A DNA stretch of 64,000 bases, from assembly GCF_017874215.1 (NCBI RefSeq), contig NZ_JAGGLB010000011.1:62001-126000 (forward strand). Reading direction: 5' to 3'. This DNA comes from Paenibacillus eucommiae. Lineage in GTDB: Bacteria; Bacillota; Bacilli; Paenibacillales; NBRC-103111. The notes below the pieces were generated by a model, which did no database searches, had not been told where the DNA came from, and worked only from the letters and a program-made list of their open reading frames with translations. Within the stretch, counting starts at the first letter, position 1; every line of letters begins with the position of its first letter. Shown piece by piece: positions 7,524 to 20,100 of the stretch. Both the position numbers and the translations under genes were made by a program.

Positions 7524-8204
7524 TTGAAAATAACTGAAGTACTTTTAGGCACACACCGTTTCGAAGCAATGAAAACCTTTTACGGCTCTCTCTTAGGCCT
7601 GGAAATTCTTGAGGATCAGCCATCTCAGCTGTCTTTCCAAGCCGGAGAATCGGTTCTTGCCTTCAGAGAAAACTCCCCTACGGATAACGCGTTTTATCAC
7701 GTTGCGTTTACGATTCCAACGAATAAGTTCGCAGAAGCCAAACAATGGGTAATCCAGCTGGGTATCCCATTGTTCTCCAAAACCGGACAAGATGAGTTCC
7801 CCTTTGAGAGCTGGAACGCAACAGCACTTTACTTCTATGATCCGGACGACAACCTGATCGAGTTCATCGCTCACCATACGCTCGACAATGCGGCATCCGA
7901 GGCTTTCGGACCAAAACATCTACTTCGAATTAGCGAGATTGGGCTTCCTGTCGATGATGTCCCGGATGCCGCCAAGAAGCTTGCTGATGCGTTCCAGCTT
8001 AGTCTGTGGGGCGGGGACGGAAAGCAATTCGCGCCGCTCGGCGACGTGGAAGGCGTGTTGATTGTGGTGGACAAGCAGCGGCCGTGGTTTCCGGACGATC
8101 GGGTACCAGATATTTTTAACACCAGGGTCTCAATTAAAGGTACAGAAACAGGCTCCGCCAGCCTCTCGCTTCAGAACGGCCTCTACGATCTGAAATCGAC
8201 CTGA
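7524..8204 (+). CDS. Two-domain VOC protein
   Basis: A 226-residue protein with two VOC modules in tandem. The first (residues about 1-115) has LGTHRFEAMKTFYGSLLGLEI and ends ALYFYDPDDNLIEFIAHH, the typical metal-site Glu strand. The second (about 130-220) starts ISEIGLPVDDVPDAAKKLADAF and is shorter at its end. Two paired modules can form a complete active site in one chain. The substrate is unknown. TTG at 7524 is preferred because GGATGGTGA, close to the consensus ribosome site, ends 4 nt before it; ATG 7512 would start inside that site. The gene is monocistronic and not linked by direction to the GyrI/VOC operon. Confidence 0.8.
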   Translation: MKITEVLLGTHRFEAMKTFYGSLLGLEILEDQPSQLSFQAGESVLAFRENSPTDNAFYHVAFTIPTNKFAEAKQWVIQLGIPLFSKTGQDEFPFESWNATALYFYDPDDNLIEFIAHHTLDNAASEAFGPKHLLRISEIGLPVDDVPDAAKKLADAFQLSLWGGDGKQFAPLGDVEGVLIVVDKQRPWFPDDRVPDIFNTRVSIKGTETGSASLSLQNGLYDLKST

Positions 8205-8210
8205 TAGGAA

Positions 8211-8249
8211 CAAAACAAGGCCGCCCAATAACTGGGCAGCCTTGTTTTG
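8211..8249. terminator. Bidirectional terminator
   Basis: CAAAACAAGGC-GCCCA and TGGGC-GCCTTGTTTTG form a long hairpin with a 4-5 nt loop and one internal mismatch. The T-rich and A-rich arms make it usable in both directions. It serves the VOC gene and the convergent small gene at 8341. Confidence 0.85.
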
Positions 8250-8340
8250 AATTTAAGCTCGCATTTTTTAGTAGACTTGTACAATACTTGTGCAATATTC
8301 ATGAATACATCGGTAATAAGGAAGAAGGTTCCAGGAGCTT

Positions 8341-8754
8341 CTACGACAGAAGCCCCATATACATAAGCTCGGATGGATTAGCCGGATTATGGCCCAAGCC
8401 GACCCGATCTCCTGAGCGCGGGATTTGGATTTTCGATACGAGCGTTTCTAAGGTCTTCCGGTATGTGCTCCCGTCATTCTCTATAACATCCAATACGAGG
8501 ACGACGATCGGATCGAAATTGATAAGCTTTCCTGTATCGGCTACCGATACGACGATGGCGGTTGCGCTAAGCGGCACGCTGCCGCTCGACGCCATTTGTG
8601 CTTGTTTTGCCGTCTCCAGGCTTTGGTTGATGCGGTCCCTATGTTCTTTGGACACCGTACTTTTCATAAGTAACCCCGTCAATCCTTTATTCATCAGATT
8701 ATCCGCCTGCTTCAGAGCATCCTGCGGTTTTTTCTTTTTTCCGAATCCGAACAT
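8341..8754 (-). CDS. Small cytoplasmic protein of unknown function
   Basis: About 137 residues from ATG 8754; GTG 8763 is possible, but GAGG lies too close to it. I do not recognise the family. The N-terminus is basic (FGFGKKKK), followed by an amphipathic helical stretch (QADNLMNKGLTGLLMKS). The C-terminal half, residues about 60-137, looks like a small beta-rich domain with ATAIVVSVADTG, DPIVVLVLDVIE and VSKIQIPRSGDRVGLGHNP. That pattern resembles a PilZ-like or OB-like barrel, but no diagnostic residues support either. No signal peptide or membrane segment is seen. Confidence 0.6.
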   Translation of the reverse strand: MFGFGKKKKPQDALKQADNLMNKGLTGLLMKSTVSKEHRDRINQSLETAKQAQMASSGSVPLSATAIVVSVADTGKLINFDPIVVLVLDVIENDGSTYRKTLETLVSKIQIPRSGDRVGLGHNPANPSELMYMGLLS

Positions 8755-8969
8755 ATGCTTCACGCCTCTCTTTTGTTTGGTTAGTCGTTGTGCTTTAAGT
8801 GTATAAGACCGCCGTTAAGCTTACAATAGCTTCAGCGACATACAAACAAGAGAGTAATAACGTAAGTTTCCCTTCAGATTAACGTTTCATTTTTTTCGAA
8901 ATGTGGCTTACTTTGCAAAATTTCCGGTCTTGCCCGCCATTTAATGGTTCCAATCGTTCAAAGTTTTGT

Positions 8970-10274
8970 TTAAATCTGGCCGGAAGCTCCTCCATTACCG
9001 CCATTATTTCTTAACAGATACACCAGCTTCCGATAATAAATGGACGATTCCTTGTAGCGGCGCCCTTCTTCAGAAACGACTGCCAACGATTCGTATAGCT
9101 GCTCGAGACGCATCGCATGTCCAGTGGATTCAAAATAGGGCAGACATTCCAGTGCACGGGTCTGAAACGTCTCCATATCCCCTTGGGCAAGTGCCAACTG
9201 GCTTTCATAAAAGTCCAGGGCCATCTTCTGATCCGTGCCGGTATGGCATATCCGCAACCGCTCAATCCCCTGCAAAAGCAACCCCCAGTTTCTCTGGGCA
9301 AAAGCGGCTTCACACCGATAAATGGTCGTCACCGGCTCAAGCAGCTGTCGAGATTCCTCCGGCTCATTGGCGATCATGGCCTCGAAGCGGACGATTTCCT
9401 CCAATGCTTTATCCGGCTCTCCCGTCATCGTCAGCATAACAATCCGGTTGTTCATAATCGTCGTGACCACTTCGCCCGGCTGCTCCAAGTAAACAAGGTT
9501 GGCTTCAGCCATCGAAAGAGCCCGCAAAGCTTCCTGCACAAGTCCCATCGCGAAGCAGTATCCGCTGTACGCCACATACAGCCCGGATAGACGGTGAAAC
9601 AGCCGGTCATCCACGATTTGCCGCATCGTCTGCTCGAACACCTGCTTAGCCTGTTCGAACTGCTTCAGCAGAACGTAGGCTTCCATCCTGATATTTTGCG
9701 CCGTCAGCCATATTTCTGTTCCCGCCTCTACAAGCCCGCTTAAGCGGTTAACATCGTTCAGCACATCGTAGTAACGGCCTTTGGAGCGATAATACTGGAC
9801 TTTATATAGCAGGAGAGCTTTCTTCAAGGGCAGCGGTACATCAACATCATCAGCTATTCCATATTTTTCCAAATAATGATTCAAGTAGGATTGATGCAAA
9901 TAATCATAGGCCGCCTGATTGTTCATTTGTTGGTAATAAACAGCTTTCATTAAGGAAGTTGTCAGCTCTACGACGATTGTATCATCCCGATCTTCCTGAG
10001 CATCCACGTAACTTTCGGATACCGCCTGCCCGGACATGGTCTGGAAAATACGCTCCGCCCGCTCCATCGTCTGTTCATCATCCGCCGCGGCATTGGTCAA
10101 ATAGGTAATGGGAACGCCAAGTCGGCCCGCAATATGCTCCGCCAAATCGTCCGCGAACGGATATCTTCCTGCCAATATGTTGGCAAAATGGGACTGCGTG
10201 ACGAGTCCCTCCACAAGATCTCTCCGCGATATTTGTTTCTTCTTGCACAACAGCTCGATACGTTCCTTGAGCAT
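8970..10274 (-). CDS. HTH (XRE-type) regulator with TPR-like helical repeats
   Basis: A 434-residue protein. Residues 1-60 form a lambda-repressor-like HTH (KKKQISRRDLVEGLVTQSHFANILAGRYPF). The rest is a helical solenoid with TPR-like pairs such as EAYVLLKQFEQAKQVFEQ and EALRALSMAEANLVYL. This architecture is shared by the peptide-sensing regulators PlcR, NprR and Rgg, but a peptide ligand is only an inference here. ATG at 10274 (MLKERIELL) follows a GGGGGAGA ribosome site; the longer open frame adds 51 hydrophobic residues with no ribosome site. It lies just after the surface-protein operon but behind that operon's terminator. Confidence 0.78.
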   Translation of the reverse strand: MLKERIELLCKKKQISRRDLVEGLVTQSHFANILAGRYPFADDLAEHIAGRLGVPITYLTNAAADDEQTMERAERIFQTMSGQAVSESYVDAQEDRDDTIVVELTTSLMKAVYYQQMNNQAAYDYLHQSYLNHYLEKYGIADDVDVPLPLKKALLLYKVQYYRSKGRYYDVLNDVNRLSGLVEAGTEIWLTAQNIRMEAYVLLKQFEQAKQVFEQTMRQIVDDRLFHRLSGLYVAYSGYCFAMGLVQEALRALSMAEANLVYLEQPGEVVTTIMNNRIVMLTMTGEPDKALEEIVRFEAMIANEPEESRQLLEPVTTIYRCEAAFAQRNWGLLLQGIERLRICHTGTDQKMALDFYESQLALAQGDMETFQTRALECLPYFESTGHAMRLEQLYESLAVVSEEGRRYKESSIYYRKLVYLLRNNGGNGGASGQI

Positions 10275-10387
10275 GAGGCTCTCCCCCGCTTTCTGAAACC
10301 TATTGTACAGGCTTGCCGGTCCCGATTCCAGTGTAAACAGTCCTACATTTAGATTGTTTAGGATGAAGAGCAGCTTCTCTAATAACA

Positions 10388-10435
10388 ATAAAAAAAGCCT
10401 ATAGATGAAGAGAAGAACCCTCTCCACTATAAGCT
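10388..10435 (-). terminator. Terminator of the surface-protein operon
   Basis: On the minus strand AAGCTTATAG pairs with CTATAGGCTT, with one G-U pair, around a loop of about 27 nt. A run of seven T follows. It starts 16 nt after the stop of the protease gene. Confidence 0.7.
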
Positions 10436-10450
10436 TGCAAAATAACTGGA

Positions 10451-11146
10451 TTACTTCAATTTTGCCGGAAGTAAGCTTCTTAAATCTTTGGTGTCAATAA
10501 CAAGATGGATATTATTCATTGTCCGTATAGAGCCGGAGATAATCCCTTTCAGATGCCCCTGCTGATCCAGAATCGGTCCTCCGGACATGCCGCTTACAAT
10601 CTGCGCCGATGTCAGGATTCTATCTCTTCCGTTGATCTCTGCCTTTGGCGTATTCACAATCCCCTCTGTAATGATAGGCGTATTTTTGAGCGGGTATCCG
10701 ATGGCAAATACTTTTTCCCCGTGCTTAACGCTTTTTTCGCTAAGTTGAAGGACATTATACGCTTTATACGTTTTATCCTTGCCAGCTATTTTTTTCGGAT
10801 CAGGCAGCTTCAGTATGGCTACATCTTTTAGCTCATCGTAGCTCAGTACCTCTATCGGACTAATGACACGTCCGTCATTCAGCGTTCCTTCAATCCGCTC
10901 CGCCCCTTTAATAACATGGTAAGCTGTAACTGCTATCCCGTCTGGGGATAGCAGCACACCTGTTCCAACCGCTTTTACAGTATCATCATTCTGGAGAATC
11001 CGGACATAGAATACAGCATCAGCGGAATGCTCAAAAATTTCCTCCGCATTGTAAATAGGCGGTGTATCGGCATTCACATTCACATAGAAGATCATACCGG
11101 AGAGCAGCGTAATGAATAAGCCTAAAGCCATTATTTTTCTTTTCAT
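10451..11146 (-). CDS. Secreted trypsin-like (HtrA-type fold) serine protease
   Basis: A 231-residue protein with an N-terminal signal peptide or anchor (MKRKIMALGLFITLLSGMIF). The catalytic triad is visible: His77 in TAYHVI, Asp108 in DVAIL and Ser188 in GMSGGPI. It lacks the PDZ domain of classical HtrA/DegP, so it is a minimal trypsin_2-type protease acting outside the membrane. It is the last gene of an operon with three giant surface proteins, 41 nt after the 3068-residue gene. Processing or turnover of those proteins is a reasonable but untested role. AAGGCGG lies 8 nt before ATG 11146. Confidence 0.88.
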   Translation of the reverse strand: MKRKIMALGLFITLLSGMIFYVNVNADTPPIYNAEEIFEHSADAVFYVRILQNDDTVKAVGTGVLLSPDGIAVTAYHVIKGAERIEGTLNDGRVISPIEVLSYDELKDVAILKLPDPKKIAGKDKTYKAYNVLQLSEKSVKHGEKVFAIGYPLKNTPIITEGIVNTPKAEINGRDRILTSAQIVSGMSGGPILDQQGHLKGIISGSIRTMNNIHLVIDTKDLRSLLPAKLK

Positions 11147-11187
11147 TTCTTAACCGCCTTCCCAAGCCCTCGCCTCTACTTGAGCCT

Positions 11188-14100
11188 TTATTTCACTACG
11201 GCCATAATGTCCTCATAGGCCCAGTGAGATGGACTTAAATCAATAAATTTCTTAGGCAGGCTTTGCTTTTTGGTGCCGATGATTCTGTTGATAACGACTA
11301 CAGCCTGTGCCCTTGATATTTTGCTTTCAGGCTTGAAGGTCCCATCCGGGAAGCCTTCCACATAACCTGCCGCGGTAAAGGCATTAACGTACTTTTCGGA
11401 CCAGTGCCCCTTCACATCAGACAGTACCGTTTTACCTTTACTGCTTAAATCCAGCTTCAAAACCCTCGACATGATCACGATAAATTCAGCTCTGGACAGC
11501 TCTCTTGTGCCGCCGAAGGTCCCATCGGGATAACCATCTATAATGCCTGCTGAGGCAAAAAATGCAATTAAATCCGCGGCGCCGTCTTCAGCATCACTAA
11601 ATGTACTTCCCACACTCACTTCCTCCATATCCAGCAAAGGCGCCAGAACTTCAACAAGATTAAATCTTGTCATGGCTGTATCAGGTTTAAACAAAGCATT
11701 CTCAAAGCCAGTTATATATTTGATTTGATTAGCTTCCCTCTTCAAATTATATTTGGCATCTTCAACTTGATAGCTAATGGTGATCACCTTACTGTCTTTA
11801 TCTGTAATGGCTTTGATGGTCATATTTCCTGTGATAAGCAGTTCCCCTTTAAATTGAGCACTGTTTTTCGTAGGCGTACTTCCATCTGTTGTATAATAAA
11901 TAATTTGACCTGCTGGAGCTGTTAATTTCAACTTACTGTTTTTAGGCACTTTCACTGCCTCTTTACTATTAGCTTCCAACGCTTTTGAACCAATATTGGC
12001 TGTAATTGATGGTTCTGTTTCTTTAAGTGGTGCACCCCAGAAGCCTCCGCCCCAGCCTCCGCTTACGAGCAGGGTCCAAACGCCTGTCAGCACCTCACTG
12101 TTTTCCTTCTCATCAGCAATTGTAATAGCCTGAAGTGTGGTTGTCTTTTTCAGTACGATCGGGCCTTGGTAGAGCAGCGAGTCAACATCAGGCTGACTGC
12201 CATCCAAAGTGTAATAAATCTTTCCTCCCGGTTCATCCGTTGCTAAGACGACCGATACCTGGTTACTGAAATTCGCATCTCCAGAAACCACCTTTGGTTT
12301 TGCCGCAGTGTTATTAAACTTTAAGGCCGGGATATTAATCACTATATCTCTGCTTTCTCCATGAACCGCCGCTGTCAAAACTGCACTACCTGACGATTTC
12401 AAGATGCCCTGCAGCTTTCCGGAAGTATCCTGGATTGAAGCTTTAGCCGGATCAGCCGTCCAAATAACCGCTCCATCCCGGGTTAATTCAAAGCTTCCTT
12501 TGACACGATTCACCAGCTCAGCATCATTGAAAATAACTGCCACAGTACTTAGCTTGGCCGCATTCGATCCGCCGAATGCTCGAAGTGAAGGATAAAAGCC
12601 TTGAACAGCCTGCCAATTCTCAGCTTGCACATTGCCGGGGAGCACCGCTTTAACAAGGTCTTTGCCCAGCAGTCCGGCTGCGCTGCCCGTTTCCCCTGTG
12701 ATCCTGCTGCCTGCAGTGTCAAAATAGGCTGTATTTGTTTTTAACATCTGCTTGTTAAAGGCCGTATGTGAGACTGTCGCAGCAGCTTCCTTCTGACCTG
12801 TAATCCCGCCATAATAAGTCTTTCCAGGTACAATCTTACCCTCTACCCCTGCGATAACCTCACCATAATTCAATGAATAGCTTATCGTACCAGCTGCAGC
12901 ATATCCGGCAATACCGCCAGCCCAAGCTTGTTCTGTGCCTTCGGCTTTAATCCGCCCAGAGTTGTAGGTATTGCTGATCATTCCATGGTTACTACCGGCA
13001 ATTCCACCAGCCTTAGTTTGTTTGGAGGAAATATCCATATCCGAATAAGAGAAAGATTGGGTAATTTGTCCGGCTGCCCTATTTTCACCTGTAATTCCCC
13101 CAACAGCAAGTACTAATTCAGGGTTGGCAAACTGGATCGTGCCACTTGAATAGGACTTGTTCACCAATCCTTCATTGGCGCCAGTCACGCCTCCCAAATA
13201 ATTGCCTGTACTTGTTACACTTGCTTCTACAGCGACCCCGTTTATGCTGCCGCTATTCAAGCCAGTCAGGCCGCCTGTATAATCGCTTCCTTTTACCGAT
13301 GATCCTCTAATAACCACATCACTGATAATCGCTTCCGCATGATTAATCCCGGCAGCAATCCCGGTCATCCTGCTCATTCTGTTTACCAAGGCAACTCCTG
13401 TGCCCGCATCAACCTGAGCATTCTCAAAGATCACATTTGTAATTTTGCCATAGTTTTCAGATACGAAACCATTAGCAGCCGCACCTCCGCGAGCCGTTAG
13501 CTTGAGTCCTGAGATCCTGTAGCCTCTTCCATCAAATTCACCTCTGAACTCAGCAAAGGGTATCCAGGGAACGCTCGTCAGGTCGATATCAGCCCCTAGA
13601 ATGATCTTGCTCAAACCAGGTTTCTCAGTTGCTGTTCTGTTAAATAAGCGATAATAGTCCAGACCCGTATCATTGTACAGGAGAACTGCGCCAGCAAGCT
13701 GTTTTCCATTAACAATCACAACTTCCGCAGCTCCACTATTGATTAAAAAAGAAGTATCTGGTTCGAAATTCCATTCACCAAACGCATAAGCGTTAATTTG
13801 ATCCGCTTGTACTTTAGCAACCTCTGTCGAACTGCCTATGTTGTGTCCAATGGGAGCTATGGAACCCACATAAGAGGAAAGAGAAAACTTCCCGTCTCTG
13901 AAGTTATAGCCGATGAAGGCTCCCTTGTAGGCATTGGCACCTGTCACATTGGTTGAAATATTGGAAACATTCGCAAATACATCTTCCAAAGTGCCATCAT
14001 TATAACCTGCGAAGCCTCCAGTATAGGATCTGGTAGCATGGTTGATTCCAGTAGTCACTACACTGTCCTGAACCGCGTAAGCATGCTTGATGCTGCCTTT

Positions 14101-17100
14101 TCGCTCCACAGCGGCGGCAAACCCTCCACTTCTTGTATCAAAGCCCATATTGGAAATATTGCCCGTTGAGTAGGCATCAGTAATCGTATAATGATCCACA
14201 GAGCCCGCAAATCCTCCCGCATAGGCGCCTGTTTTTCCTTGTACCTCTACACTTCCCTTGGCATAAGCTTGATGAATAAGTGCAACTGCCGTCTCGGAAT
14301 CACCAAGCAAACCTGCAAATCCTCCGGCATAAATGGTATTGTCTTGATTACTGCATATCACTTGGATGGCTATATCGGCATAAGAATTTGTGATCTTGGT
14401 TTGATCCGCCATTCCCACAAACCCGCCAACATGCGCCGCCGGTATAAAGCCCGGTTTAGTGATGGCGCTGCCTACGGTGATTTGTTCTCCTTTAGGAGAG
14501 GTCATGTTCGAATAATGGATTTCACCACCCGCTGCCTTGCCCACAACGCCTCCAACTTGATATACACTGCTTGTATCAGCATGAATGTTGTTTTGTGCGG
14601 AAGAGCTCACGATGATCCCGTCACTGAAACCGGCAATTCCCCCAACAGCAGCAGATTTGCCGCCATTAACCGTAAGATCGGATGTTGCTTTTGAATGATA
14701 AATGGAAGCAGTTAAATGTTTACCCGTGATTCCACCTGCAAATATATTTGTGCGATTGTCCACTCCATGGACCTGAATCCCTTTTGTATGAACAGCTGCC
14801 TCATAGATGCCCCGGTATAACGGAGTCAGACGGCCAAAATCAAAGCCCTTATTTATATCACTCGAAGCTATAATACCGGCCACTCCGCCAACGGCATTTT
14901 CTCCCGTTCTCGCTGTGGTAGTCATGTCGGGTAAAACCTCAACCTGGTAAAGGATTGAATCTTGTCCATCCCCCACGATACCACCGGCTGTGACACTGTC
15001 TCCTTCAGCCTTTATTACTGCATTAAATATGGCATGACTAATCGCTGTATCCGTCAGTTTTCCTGCAATCCCGCCGACAATAGCATGGCTGCTCTCTGAC
15101 AATGTGGAAAGCAATACCTTTTCGATTTTCACATGTTCAACATCGAACGTATTGCTGCCGCTGCCTTCTTTGACACCAACGATGCCACCGACAATTCCGT
15201 TTCCTGTCAAATGCTGGCCTTCCTGCGCAGCCGTCACTGTCACATTCTTGATCGTATTGCCGGCATCAGATTGCCCGATCAATCCGCCAAGAGTTGACGC
15301 CGCTCCGCTTGCTTCCAGCCTGCCATCTACGAAAGTAAGGGTTACATCTTCCGCCTTACCAGAGACATAGTGCCCAATTAATCCGCCAACAATATTGTTA
15401 GTTCCTGTGGATGTGATCCTGTATGATGCCGTAATATCAACCTTCAAGCCGCTGACATCTCCGGTCTGCTTTCCAATCAATCCGCCAACCGTCGCGTGAT
15501 CCGCGGCGCTTCCCACACTGCCGTCGATCGTCTTCAGATCGAAAATAGCAGGCTGGATGGCAAATGTGTTATCACCGACAATTCCACCGGCAATCGCCTG
15601 GTCCCCAGTTCCTTCAATCCGGCTTCCGCCGTCCAAGGTCAAGGAAATGGCTTCTAAAGTTCCTGTATTTTTACCTAAAATACCGCCAACGGTACCGCCG
15701 CTAACCTTCACCCCATTGAGCAGCTTAACATCAATATGCGAGACAATGCCTTGATTGACCCCGGCAAGCACTCCGGTGAACTGCTTTCCTGCCACGTTAA
15801 GAGGCTCCAGCTTCACATTTTCTACCTTGCCTGACTGTCCAATAACCCCAAACAAGCCTGAAAAATGATGATCGGGTAACAAGCTCAGCCCATCGATCAA
15901 ATGATGATTCCCTGCAAAAGTTCCCTGAAATGCATGTTCTTCATTGCTGCCAATAGGCACCCATTGACTGGACTGAATATGAATAGGATTCAATACCCTA
16001 ACAGTTCTGCCCGAGAAATCAAATTTCGCAACTCCGGGAACTGTTCCATTCACAATCGCTGCGAGTCCGGCAAGCTCGGCTTCCGTCTTCAGTTCGAAGT
16101 AAATGGCGTCTTTATCCCGCATATACCAGTTGATGTTCGCATTCACATCATTGCCGCTGCCCCCGTCTCCGCCTGTGTTGGCAATGCGGTTGACTTCGGG
16201 ATATTTATAATAGGCACTTAATGAACCATATTTCCAAGCTGCGCCAAAATCCCATCCTGAAAGCTCAGGAAAGATGTTCCTGTCTTTAAGCGTTGCGGAA
16301 AGAATGGTGCTGAGTCTCACATGCACATTAAGAAAACGGTGATTGCCTTCCGCGAAGTCCGGCAAATCCTTATTAATATGCTGATCCTCGTCCTTCACAT
16401 AATAAGTTTTATAAATTAATTCTTTACTTGGATTGTCATAACGCCCTGCAAATCCACCCGCATACGCGCCATTAGCAGCTGTTACCTGACCAGCTGAGTA
16501 GCTGGTTGCAACCGTACCAAAGGTGATTCTGCCAATAAAGCCACCAGCGTAGGAATGATCCTTGTTCGCTATAACTTCTTTAGATGCATATGAATTTGTG
16601 ATAGTACCAGCCTTATGCTCACCTACCAAGCCACCAACATTTGTATAGCTGCCGTTAGCCGTTACCTTGGAAGCTGAGTAAGATTTCTCTATGGCGCCGC
16701 TGTTCCTGCCCACCAGTCCGCCTAAGAACACAGAACCATTCTCGGTTCCAAAAGCATTGCTCGTAATATCGATGTCAACGTAGGAAGCAATAATTTGTCC
16801 TTCATTGCTGCCCACAAGACCACCAGCCAGTGTATTTTTCCCTTCAATCGTAAGATTGGCATTGGAATACGTATAATAAAGCGTTCCTGCTCCTGTATTC
16901 AAGCCGACCAGTCCGCCAAGGGTACTATCATTCTTCTTCGATGAAACCAGGATTTTATCCGTAATGCTGTTGTTAGCAATCAGACTCCTGTTTTCACCAA
17001 CCATGCCTCCGGTCAGGGAAGCTGGGGCATCAGCCTGAATATTTCCAACAATACGGCTGTTTTGAATCGTACTGACTGCTGTAGCTGGATCAGAGCTTGG

Positions 17101-20100
17101 GTCACCTGTCCTGGCATCATTGATCCCGATGAAACCTCCGATAATTGAAGATGCCGCTGGAGTGTTCACCTTAATATTAAGATCTATTATATAATTGCTA
17201 GTGATTATAGCTGTATTCGTACCCTGGTTGTATGCAGCCATACCACCAACGGCCGTCTTCTGGCCATTAATGATCAGATTCACATTTTTGGCTACGATTT
17301 TATCCATTCTTGTTTTGTCATTATACCCGGAAATCCCGCCTATATAGGCATCAACTGCCGCGTTGGTAGTTGAAATCAACAGATTGTCTATATTCGTTTT
17401 TAACGCATCGCCTTCGATTTTACCAGTAACAATTTGACCAGCAATCCCTCCGGCCATTACACGCCCTGCTTTTATGGACAGCATGGCATAATCGGGAATC
17501 ACTGCGTTTAATTGAGGTGCTTTAATCTCGGTACTCTTGGCAAAACCAACGATACCACCGGCAAAAGAATCCGCTCCCGTTACTGTAATCAGAGCCTCTT
17601 CTCCTGCAAGAACCGAAGCCTGGCTGATCCTCGCAGGAACCTGGCTATTCTCGTTTGCTTGCGAATGACCGGCAATGCCTCCAGCCTCAGCCTTTTCACC
17701 GTTGGCCACAATTGTCAAATTCATAACTTGGCTTTTTAGCAGAGAGCCTGTGTTCCTACCCGCGATACCACCTAATTCGTTAGCTGTTCCCTCCGCGGTA
17801 ATAGATATATTTTCCACGAGACTCGCTCTTGTATCGCCACGATTTGCGCCAAAGAGACCACCTATTTGATTCTGGTTCCCTTGAGCTTGTATAGTGATTT
17901 GTTTGGCCATCATTACATGCTCTTCTGTATCGTTATCCGCTATAACCGCATCGTTAATTCCGGCAATCGCCCCCACGATTCCTGATGCAGCCGGGACAGT
18001 TATTTGAATCTGTTCTGCTTTCACATATACCTCTGGAGAATGGTTAACACCGATAGCGCCTCCGACGCTGCTGTTATCCGCCTTAACATCGATATTGACC
18101 TGTCTGATCTCAACAGGCACACCCGGTTCACCAAGCTTCGCAGCGGCGGATAGGAATCCTGCTGCTGCCCCCAAAGTATAGCTGCTTCTGCCGCTTTGGT
18201 TCATCAAGCCGATTTTTGTAACTTGGCTTTTGACAATAGTCAATGCCTGATCATTTACACCTACAATGCCGCCGGCCGTAAAATGGTCTTGACCATCCGC
18301 CGCATTTCTTACCAAGGCAGCTAATCTTACACTATCACTGGTTGCAAAATCTGTATCCCCGACCACTGCACCCGTTATTTGTCCCTGGGCCTTCCCGGCA
18401 ATTCCACCAGCAAACCCATCAGCTGTCTGTACAGTCAGAGCAGCATATTTAACAGCTGCCGTATCTACAGAACCTTTCATATATCCTGCGATACCGCCAA
18501 CGACACCATCCGATGCGATAGTTGCAAAATCATTTGCTGTATTTCCAATGGTGATATTGCTAAGCAAACCACCGTCCATATACCCGCTAATTCCGCCCGT
18601 ATAGGTATCTGCGCCGCCGCCTGTTACTTCAAGCTTGCCGCGGAAGGTGCTCTGATTAATACTTCCACTGCCGCTTCCATTCACATAATAGCCGACGATG
18701 CCTCCGGTGCTGATGCTATGAGCGGGATCGGAAGCTGTTGCTGTGACATGTATCTCCTTCGTGAAGACTGCACCTGATATCGTTTTATCTGCTCCCTCAT
18801 TTGGAACAATTCCGATAAAGCCACCCGTATATATGCCGGATACACCATTTACTTGAATGTTTTCACTGCTGCTCACATTATTGCTGGCCTCGCCAGAAGC
18901 TCTTGCATAAGCTCTATTCGAAACAATTCCTCCTGTATACAGGCCTGTTCCGCCGCTTACTGTAATCTTGCCGCTGTTCTCATAAGCATTGCTCACCGTG
19001 CTTTCCAATAAAACCCGGCCACCTGCAAAACCGATGAGTCCACCTGTATAGGCTTCATTCGGCTTCTGCGGCTGCGTTCCGCCTGACACCTCAATCACTC
19101 CGGTGTTCTGACCAGATCCATTAAATGTAAGATCTCCCGTCACCTTCCCGAGAAGTCCGCCGCTGTATACATGTTCATGGCCAGTTACCGTAATGTTCAC
19201 ACTGTTTATATAGCTTTTCCCCCATATGAAGGAACCCTCGACAAAGCCTGCAATCCCACCCGTGTAAACGTTCGAGCCGCCATGATTGGTGACAGGCTTA
19301 TTGTTTGTAAAGGTAATATCAAATAACGGATTAAGCTGCTGCCCTGCAATTGCGCCAACTAATCCCCCTGCGTAGGAGCTGCTTGCCCCGGGGGCATTCA
19401 CATCGACAGCTCCCTCATTGGAGGTCGTCGGGGAGAAAGTCACTTCTGCACTTGCTTTAGCTATAATACCACCAGCATAGCTGTTGCGGCCATTAACTGC
19501 TGTCACAGCAGCCTTGTTCGCAATGGGTGTATTTTCTTCATCCATCAACAGTGCTCCGGAAGCAAAGCCTGCAATCCCGCCTGCATACACATCTCCAACA
19601 CCATGACTATCTGCATCTACCGTGCCGTTGTTGGTGACTTTTTTGATTTTAAGACCTTCATTGTCGCCATAACCTGCAATCCCGCCGGCATATATATTCG
19701 TGCCTTTTACCTGAATGGGCTGGTTATTGACGGAATTTGCAATCGTTCCTTCACCCGATCCGACAATACCTCCAGCATATACGTTGACGTCCGGAGTGTT
19801 TATCTCCAGGGCAATATGATTCGTTATTTGGTAAACGGTACTATTGTTCACCATTTTACCAACCGCAGTACCGACATAAACACCTGTACCGCCGTAAACA
19901 TCCTGGCCTACAGTTTGAATATGAATACTGCCCCTGTCAGTAAACTCAAATCCGCCCACAGTAGCCCCGTTCATGTAGCCGATAAATCCAGCGTAGGCGA
20001 TGTTTCCGGTCAATTTCATACCTGAAATCTTGTAGACTGCTCCGCCCTTGGCAATTAATGTTCCTTTGAACGGTCTTTGCTCGGTACCGATAGGTACCCA

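Noticed and set aside
7390..7623. 77-codon minus-strand frame across the start of the double-VOC gene
   Set aside because: Overlaps the supported VOC gene on the other strand; no ribosome site or recognisable sequence.
11188..11210. Possible frameshift truncating the last SLH repeat of the 3068-residue protein
   Set aside because: The DNA after the stop does not continue an SLH motif in another frame, so a frameshift is not supported.
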